From: Hamiltosporidium magnivora
Lineage: Eukaryota > Microsporidia > Dubosqiidae
DNA length: 14,615 bases
Direction: 5' to 3'
Assembly (NCBI GenBank): GCA_004325065.1
Contig: PITI01000318.1
Coordinates: forward strand, 1 to 14,615
The translations under genes and the position numbers were made by a program. The notes below the pieces were generated by a model that was given only the letters and a program-made list of their open reading frames with translations, did not search any database and had not been told where the DNA came from. Positions 8,216-14,615 of the stretch are shown here, one piece after another (within the stretch, counting starts at the first letter, position 1; every line of letters starts with the position of its first letter).

Positions 8216-11200
8216 TTCACTTCTTAAACATTTCATTCAATAAATAATTCTTTATAAAAAGAATTACGCGGAAATGTAAAAGTTGTGATGAACTATGTGA
8301 TAAAAAAATATAAAGGATAACAAATGATAATTTCAACGTCTAATATGTTGTTTAATTTATCTTTTATTTGCCAACTAAATAGGATATTATGCGCTAGAGG
8401 CAATCAAATAATGTATTTACTACCAAGAAGATTGAAAATTGATTAAAATTTATTTAGAAGTCTGTAAATTAATTTTATATGCCTAAACTACAAAAAGGGT
8501 TTATTAATAATTAATCTGGTCGTAATTTGTAGATTTAGTTATCACAGTTGATCTAAAAGCATTTAACACTGTAAAACAACGTCAACTTACCTCATTAGTA
8601 CCTGTTTGATACACTATTTGGTTTTTTTTATTAACAAAAAAAGATTAATATCTACTCAAAGCAACTAAGATTTAAAACAGTCAAAAACTAAATAGAAACA
8701 GCAGATATGCATATTTAACCCTGCACACCAAACACATTTACGAGAAAAATATGTTGGTTTTTTAATTCTAAAAATAATGGAAATCCGAATTAGGATAGCG
8801 AAACTTAAATTTATGCCTCATTTAAATACACAAGATAAATTTGAAAAAAAATTTAGCAAAGAGAAAGTAGAATTGATTTTAAGCACAAAATTCGGCGAAA
8901 TGCCAAGCTGTGAATCAACTACATTTTATTATAATATCTGTTCTCTTTTAAATCATATGTTAATGTGCTTTTTCAACTAAATGATCTTTTTTTTGCAATT
9001 TAACACGTTGATATATATATTAATTTTAAATCAATACTTTGATTCACGTGATTACAAAATAGGTATTTTATCAACGAAAAACACTTTTCATTAAATTTAA
9101 GAAATTTTGATCGCTGTAGCAATGGGTGACAAAATAGCAAAAAAATCTTGCATTATTTTCCCAATTATAATTAAATTGGCATTTAAGATTCCTAAACTGT
9201 AAACCTTAAAGAAGGCACTATATTTTCTCAAAAAATACTACCAAGTAAAATCAGGGGATTTATACGCGAAAAGTTACTATTAAAACATATTTTATCTAAT
9301 TATATGTGTTATCTTATTCCTTTCTATAGGTCTGTTTATCGTGTATGTAGTTAATTATGTTTTAAAAATTGTATTTTTAAAGTGTAAATATTATACAAAT
9401 ATGGGAAAAAATATCAACGTAAGATAAAATATTTGTGAAGACTAGAATTATTTGAATTCCGCAGATTAGAAGAATCAAACAGATATATAATCTCTACATA
9501 AATCTATTAGCCTTTGTTCTTAAATTTACTAATTATAGGCGAATTGGTATATAATATATTTATCATTTAAAAATTTTTTTTTACTTTAAACAATTATTGC
9601 AATTTTTATGTTAATATAAAAAAAAATATATAACTTAGGCAAATTAAGCGTCATAAATCGCCTTTAGACAATATTTTCTCTAATTTTTTTCGTTTAGTTT
9701 AAGTTCTATATTTCGAATTGACCCTTGCTATAACCCTGTCTGTATCTTGTTTTAATTTAGATAAGCAAAACTAAATAGATATATTAAAGATAAAAATTCA
9801 AAGAGAAATTATGATTTGGCTTTATTTTCATCTAGTGTTTTGTTTAGTTCGGAAAAAATTCAACGGGGCAAAAATATTATTAGATCTTCTAAAAGCCTAA
9901 TTCAGCCATATATTCGATTCTTAAAAAAGTTTCTTGCAAATTTTCTAAATGAGTATCTATCAATGCTTTAATTAGACCACAATTCGAGATAAGAAAATTG
10001 CTTCTGTTGTAAAGTTTAATCTTTGTGTTCGTATTTTCATTTTCCAATATTAGCCTATTTTTACATAAAGACCGAAACGGTAAAGGGAATAAAGTTCCAT
10101 TTTTTTATAACCGCGTTAGATATTTTTTACTTCATTACCATATACACAAGCAAATTGTCTAAATTTTATAATTTTTTAAATTTTTATAAGAATTAGAAAA
10201 TTCAGCCGAATTTAGTCCTATTCGCTATTCTAGCTGCAAATGATTTTTATAAAAATTTATAAGTAAGTTGGCTGCCTAAGAGGTGAAATGTTTTTATAAT
10301 CTTTTAGACATCGTTTTAGACTTTATTGACATCCAATCTTTGTCTATCTGTTCATCATCATTATGATTTGCGCAAAGGAAAAAAACAATAGTCAAAAATT
10401 TTATGTGTTGCACTATGTTAAAAAATTAATAGAAATGTTCAAGACTTTAGAAATATTTAATAGCTATAAAATCCCAAAGCGATTAAAAAATATATGATAC
10501 CGAATACACTAATGTAATAACATAACTTGGGTTTATTGCTCCGCATATAAATATAATTCATATTTATAAGTTGTTCGTTATCATGTTGAAATTTTTCTTA
10601 ATTCAATCTATGTTTTTGTAAAGCTAAATTTAAAGACATGCGTTTAATCATAGATAATAAAAGCCGTATCGCCAATTCATTGATTCTCGCTGGAAGTAAA
10701 ATCTCTATAAAGACTAGAAATCACATTTAGTTAACTTTAAAATTCAAGCAAATACAATGTTTAGAAATTCATTTTTTAGGCTTTCATTCTTTTTATATTG
10801 TTTTACCTTTAATTTCATAAATTTATTAAACTTTTTTCGCATTTAATGCTTCTTAAAATTTTGACGTTGTGATTCACTTTTTACTTGCAACTAAGGATTA
10901 CAGTTATGTAAACACCAATTTAGAATTTATTGATTTTTTTTAAACTCATACTATGTCATCTAAAAAAATGACTATAATTTAGTTATTCTATTTTTTTCTA
11001 ATATTTATAACAAGAATCGTGGTTTGTTTATGATGATGTAATTTCAATTTGATAAATTTGATTAGCAGATCTATAAATCTACTATCTATTTTAAGTATTC
11101 TGCATTAAAATTTTTTCTGTTTACTATATCTACATACATTTCGTAAACAATTCAAAAAATTTCGAAGCTTCTCTATAAAAAATATGTCTAAATTTACAAT

Positions 11201-12113
11201 TTTTGGAGATTTCAATACACTTTTTTGTTTTCTAATTTTTTAAATAATTCTTTCAAATAATTTTAATTTCAAAGAAGAATTTATATCTACTATAGTCTTC
11301 GTGTACAATGTAAAGTGCCATATAATTGAAAATGTAATATACAGTTGGGAATGACAAATATAATTAATAAATTTGTCAGAATATCAATTTTCTATTGGAA
11401 ATTTCTTAATAGCTATTTAAGATATCAAAAACATCTTATTTGTATTATAATTGTTTAGCAATCTCAAAGCATTTTCGATTATCGCATACATTGGGAATTA
11501 ATCTAATATTTTTAAGAATGAATTTTCCTTTGTCTTAACGGATTCACAACTATATATTTTTAAATATTAAAATTTATTATAGGACACTACAGTAATTCTG
11601 TAATTTTCTTTGAAAAAAAATGTTTTACTATATGTTACTTTATATATTGGAGCTCACAAATATTATTAACTTAAAAAAATTTTAATTAAAAATTGGTTCT
11701 GGTTCTTTTGAGTGCTTTCAAAAAATCTTTACTATGTTCTCTTTTTTTTAAAATTTCTATCCATTAACATCATTTTGTATTAAAGATAATATTTAACACC
11801 AATTTATGCGAAAATAGATTCGTTTTACTGCCTGTAAATGTTATATCCCCACAGCTATACGGCATTTATTTAATTTGAAAATAACAAAATATTAAAGAAG
11901 ATTTTTGAGAACATAGGCGGTTACTCGTAAAAACTGTTAATAAAATTAAATAATAAAGAAATATCCAATACTTAATATCCTATTTCAAATATTCACTTTT
12001 TAATTGATGTAAATTTATAAAGCATTCTATAAGAATGAAAATATTTATTAAATTTTCTAGTTCTAGCCTCTTTATAATTAACCCAAAATGGAAAGTTGTT
12101 TTAAAAATAAAAC
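8216..12113. other. Long AT-rich stretch without a convincing gene
   Basis: Almost four kilobases, often above 75% A+T with many A and T runs, lie upstream of the live gene. The only ORF of note is 8777-8980. I see no tRNA, no tandem repeat array and no clear inverted-repeat element. From about 9000 onward stops are dense in all frames, so any former genes are beyond recognition. Confidence 0.6.
8777..8980 (+). CDS. Small hypothetical ORF, doubtful
   Basis: This is a 67-codon ATG frame. The product has a Lys/Glu/Phe-rich middle (DKFEKKFSKEKVELIL) and a Cys-containing, mildly hydrophobic tail (SLLNHMLMCFFN). It has no signal peptide, no known domain and no partner nearby. It does not align with the secreted-protein family in this window. 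In AT-rich DNA an ORF of this length can occur by chance or as a gene fragment. Confidence 0.15.
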   Translation: MEIRIRIAKLKFMPHLNTQDKFEKKFSKEKVELILSTKFGEMPSCESTTFYYNICSLLNHMLMCFFN

Positions 12114-12123
12114 TATATAAATA
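12114..12123 (+). promoter_or_regulatory. Possible TATA-like element of the secreted-protein gene
   Basis: TATATAAATA ends about 21 bases before the ATG at 12145. Microsporidian transcripts commonly have very short leaders, so this spacing would suit a core promoter. The decayed copy has a comparable ATATATGAATATATC before its ATG. In DNA this AT-rich such strings are common, so the call is weak. Confidence 0.25.
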
Positions 12124-12144
12124 TTTTTTCAATAGAAAATTTAT

Positions 12145-13506
12145 ATGAGGGGAACATTGTTCATAATAAGTTTACTATCTTTGATGATGTCTTATACAAA
12201 TTGTATTCCGAATATTAATGTCAGTTGGATTACAATGCATCTGATGGGTATAATTGTTTACGGAGCGATGAAGAAAGGAAGTGAACTAACGAAGGAATGG
12301 GAAGAAGATTTAAATGATTCTCTGAAAAAAGCTTGGATTCGAAAGTGTATGAGTATTCCCGTAAACCCATCCAGTCAATCGAAAACTAATAATTTTCGTT
12401 TTATTACTACGAATTCCATGCAAGATTTTTTTGATTTTTATTTTATTTTCGAACCCGGATTTAGACTTGTTAAAGAATCCATCTTTGATACAATTGATTT
12501 TATCAATGCAGATGAGTTTATTGAAGATGTCAATAAACAAACCAAAGAGTATGTATTAAAGGAAAAGATAAAAAGAGACAAATTTGTCGATAAAGTAATT
12601 TCTAAGTTTAGCTCGCAAGTAGTTGAAAAGTTGATATGTTTATTAGAAAATAAATTTTCTAAATCTATACAATGTGACGACAATAATTCTATGATTTTGA
12701 ATGAAACTTACAAGGTTCTGGCTCAAGAAATGAACAAGTTATGTGATAAATTTAAAGCTGAAAATAAGAAGGAATTAGCTAAAGCAGTTGAAGATAATAC
12801 AAAAGAAGCAATTGTTCTAAATATAATTGAAGTTATAAAATCTAAGTTTTTTTTATTAGATTGTGGGGAAATTTTTATTTCTAAATTCTATCAGCTTTTA
12901 TATATAAAATTTAAGAAAGACTTATACTTTAAATTTTTTGGAAAAACAAAGGATGAATGCATAGCCGAAGAGAAAGAAAAAAACAATGTTTATAAAAGAT
13001 TACAATCTATGAGACAAGAATTGGAATATAATGATAATCTTGATAATATTTTTGTACCATTTTCTATCAATGATAACTCTTCACAGTATATCCAAATATT
13101 TTCCGTATTTTGCTCAAGAACAGCAGAAATTCGTACATGTTTAGAAAAAGGAGATTCAAACCCTACTTTCCTTTTCTCTACGATTCTTTCGGATGAATTC
13201 AAAATGTTTCAACCGGTATTTTTGTTTTCAGAAAGTATATTATATTTCGGCATAGGGTTTTCCGAAAAAATTAAAAGTGATTTTATAGATTATGCGGGTA
13301 TCTTTAATAAAAGTCAAGTGGTTCATATTTCTTTTATCGATTTGAAGCCCTTTTTGCCCGAGTTTTTATTGAATTATTCTGAACAGTTAATAATTTCTGA
13401 GAATAAACATAATTTATGTGAAATCATTAGAAAAGAATACGAATCTATTTCCGATAATACAAAGGAAATATCAAAAAAACATCTTCTGACGGAAATATTT
13501 GGGTAG
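12145..13506 (+). CDS. Secreted or ER-targeted protein of unknown family, 453 residues, probably lacking its C-terminal module
   Basis: Function is unknown. Residues 1-20 (MRGTLFIISLLSLMMSYTNC) form a typical signal peptide, which supports this start. The decayed paralogue also begins with ATG at the same aligned point. A second hydrophobic stretch follows at about 28-40 (WITMHLMGIIVYG), and NVS at 25-27 is a potential N-glycosylation site. The rest is Lys/Glu/Phe-rich and probably largely helical (about 125-245 and 265-300), with scattered Cys. No known catalytic motif, repeat or anchor is visible. Blocks shared with the pseudogene include NSMQD-F, ADEFIEDVNK, IKSKFF and FIDLKPFLPEFLL. The frame ends at TAG 13504-13506, but a -1 frame is open from 13458 and continues into a conserved module. 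Seven in-phase A bases at 13473-13479 could join them by slippage or reflect a missing base; the joined product would have about 548 residues. A role as an exported, host-facing paralogue family is only a guess. Confidence 0.85.
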   Translation: MRGTLFIISLLSLMMSYTNCIPNINVSWITMHLMGIIVYGAMKKGSELTKEWEEDLNDSLKKAWIRKCMSIPVNPSSQSKTNNFRFITTNSMQDFFDFYFIFEPGFRLVKESIFDTIDFINADEFIEDVNKQTKEYVLKEKIKRDKFVDKVISKFSSQVVEKLICLLENKFSKSIQCDDNNSMILNETYKVLAQEMNKLCDKFKAENKKELAKAVEDNTKEAIVLNIIEVIKSKFFLLDCGEIFISKFYQLLYIKFKKDLYFKFFGKTKDECIAEEKEKNNVYKRLQSMRQELEYNDNLDNIFVPFSINDNSSQYIQIFSVFCSRTAEIRTCLEKGDSNPTFLFSTILSDEFKMFQPVFLFSESILYFGIGFSEKIKSDFIDYAGIFNKSQVVHISFIDLKPFLPEFLLNYSEQLIISENKHNLCEIIRKEYESISDNTKEISKKHLLTEIFG

Positions 13507-13790
13507 GTTTTTTGCACGAGATATACAAGGTTTATGTGAAATCAAAGTTTTTCGAAGGTAAATTGATCATTTACGCCTTTGATATTATGTTAGATTCTTT
13601 CCAAGAAATATATTCCAAATTTTTGGACGAACTGAAAGAAGAAACTGAAATATTCTTAATTGATCAAGAAGAAATAGAGAAATGTCGTGACTTCTTTTTG
13701 AAATGCATTTTATTTAAAATAAAAAGCATAACCGATATTTTTAACCTTGAAAACCTATTAAGCATTGAGGTTACAACCATTAAAGAGTAG
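13458..13790 (+). CDS. Frame-offset C-terminal module of the secreted-protein gene
   Basis: This frame is open from just after TAA at 13455 to TAG at 13788-13790. It overlaps the 453-residue frame by 49 bases at a -1 offset. It has no ATG near its beginning; the first in-frame ATG is at 13587, already inside conserved sequence, and where the decayed copy has ATG (2292) this copy has AAG. The conserved part runs from about 13548 (FFEGKLII) through FLIDQEEI, CRDFF and the final TIKE. It matches 2292-2537 over 80 ungapped codons with about half the residues identical. This implies the module normally belongs to the end of the upstream protein. It could be reached by -1 frameshifting or transcript slippage on the A run, by correcting a one-base assembly error, or it may be a genuine break. 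No intron with suitable ends restores the frame. Confidence 0.6.
   Translation, partial: YKGNIKKTSSDGNIWVGFLHEIYKVYVKSKFFEGKLIIYAFDIMLDSFQEIYSKFLDELKEETEIFLIDQEEIEKCRDFFLKCILFKIKSITDIFNLENLLSIEVTTIKE
13473..13479 (+). other. A7 homopolymer in the frame overlap
   Basis: In the frame of the 453-residue ORF the codons read TCA AAA AAA CAT, so the run forms an in-phase A AAA AAA heptamer, a classic -1 slip sequence. It lies 24 bases before the TAG, inside the only 49-base window where a -1 shift gives an open path into the downstream module. One extra A in the true genome would have the same effect. The decayed copy also has seven A bases near the matching place (from about 2224). Confidence 0.5.
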
Positions 13791-14311
13791 TTGGTTTCTA
13801 AATTTCATTAAAATATTAGTTATAAACAATTTTATTTACCATTTTCACTGTATAAAAAATATTTATTTAGATGATTTGGTCTTTATGACCATTCTCTTAT
13901 AAGTTAGTCAAATATCATTTGAATCAAAATAGACAGAACAAATATAAAATATTAATCCTTTTTCTAAATTTGATGCGGAGGAAGGATTACCACATAAAAA
14001 TCTTTCTGCTTGGCAATAAGTGTCTGAAACTGGTGTAAAGATAATTGTTTGATTTTTGGTGAGAATAAAACTACATTAAATCTTCGGTTGTTCCTTGGGA
14101 GTTGTTATGAGGCGGAACGGTATAAGAAATGGAGAAACTTTTTCTACAAATTTATTTATAGTTTTTTACGTAACTAGATTGCAGAACACATCTAAAAAGG
14201 TAGGAAACTACCATGTAAAAGCAGGAAAACCCAGCCTTACTCACTCGGGTTAGAAGACTTAGCGCCTGGGAGATATAAAAATATAACCATTAAAAGCCGG
14301 GAAAACTAAGT

Positions 14312-14328
14312 AGCAGGTTATACCTGTT
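14312..14328 (+). other. Hairpin in the GC-rich tract
   Basis: AGCAGG and CCTGTT can pair around the loop TTATA (four Watson-Crick pairs, one G-U, one A-U). The decayed copy has CTG (2952-2954) and CAG (2961-2963) at the aligned place, so the middle pair is T-A there and A-T here. That is consistent with pairing but is only one covarying pair. Confidence 0.35.
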
Positions 14329-14454
14329 GGTATGACATTGCACCGTCTAGGTGGACCCCATGTAAATCTCTGAAATATATCTTAGCTAGAAGTTTTTTGG
14401 GTTCAGAAAGTGTAGAGTAAGTAGGAATGCTTAATAGTCTTGGGGAGCTTAGGA

Positions 14455-14468
14455 GGGGCTTCGGCCTT
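14455..14468 (+). other. Hairpin with a UUCG tetraloop
   Basis: GGGGC, TTCG and GCCTT form a stem of three Watson-Crick and two G-U pairs closed by C-G around TTCG, an exceptionally stable RNA loop. The aligned region of the decayed copy no longer forms it. Confidence 0.35.
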
Positions 14469-14615
14469 CGATCACACTCCATGCAACGGACATTAACGAA
14501 CTCCGGGCAACTGCCTCGCCTATTATTTAGGTTCTACACACCTGGTAGATGAAAGTCTTTGGAAAGTAGGTATCGCAGGGGATGCTGATGGAGTGTTGGG
14601 GTAGCAGTCATTTAT

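Larger units (their letters stand above)
13791..14615 (+). repeat. 3' flank of the duplicated unit, better-preserved copy with GC-rich tract
   Basis: This segment aligns with 2538-3240 through ordered anchors at 14053, 14131, 14248, 14344, 14374 and 14586. From about 14100 it turns markedly GC-rich compared with the rest of the window, with many stops in all frames, so it does not look protein-coding. Small hairpins at 14312-14328, 14341-14353 and 14455-14468 suggest a structured transcript or the 5' untranslated part of a retroelement. Comparison with rRNA and tRNA signatures by eye gave nothing. The window ends before any coding region that may follow. Confidence 0.7.

Noticed and set aside
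9044..9052. CACGTG palindrome as a regulatory site
   Set aside because: A single six-base palindrome in a gene-free region carries no weight.
13503..13547. A short spliceosomal intron starting GTAGG at the TAG and removing the stop
   Set aside because: Candidate acceptors give lengths of 18, 27, 45 or 55 bases. A length leaving remainder 2 on division by three is needed to reach the downstream frame, and no branch-site-like sequence is seen.
14560..14600. Hammerhead ribozyme core (GAAA followed by CTGATGG)
   Set aside because: The core needs CTGATGA, and helices in the required arrangement are not present.

Overview
The window is about three-quarters A+T, has no recognisable introns, and carries only one well-supported protein gene in 14.6 kb, a gene for a secreted or ER-targeted protein. 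The rest is long AT-rich sequence scattered with gene and transposon remains. This fits a microsporidian with a large, gene-poor genome (or a similarly AT-rich fungal relative). The assignment is inferred from composition and layout, not from a diagnostic gene.

Layout. Positions 1-597 are AT-rich with no gene. Positions 598-2537 hold a decayed copy of the secreted-protein gene, interrupted by a GC-rich insertion (1861-2147) that is bounded by an exact 11-bp target-site duplication and looks like a retroposed SINE or retrocopy. Positions 2538-3240 are its 3' flank. Positions 3476-6497 show nothing convincing. Positions 6498-8215 contain sequence with fewer stops and more G+C, including a minus-strand remnant (7663-7941) with a motif that matches the C-terminal catalytic block of mariner/Tc1 transposases. 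Positions 8216-12113 are AT-rich with one weak small ORF. The apparently live gene starts at 12145. Its main frame ends at 13506 and a second frame, offset by -1 and overlapping it by 49 nt, runs on to 13790. A run of seven A residues lies in the overlap. The 3' flank from 13791 to the window end becomes GC-rich and hairpin-rich.

Main result: two copies of one unit of at least 2.5 kb, made of the secreted-protein gene plus its 3' flank including the GC-rich tract, lie in the same orientation about 11.5 kb apart. One copy is decayed and the other largely intact. Three points merit attention: the frame break between the 453-residue ORF and its conserved C-terminal module, the transposon-like insertion in the decayed copy, and the structured GC-rich tract that travels with the gene. 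No biochemical function can be assigned to the protein family from sequence alone.
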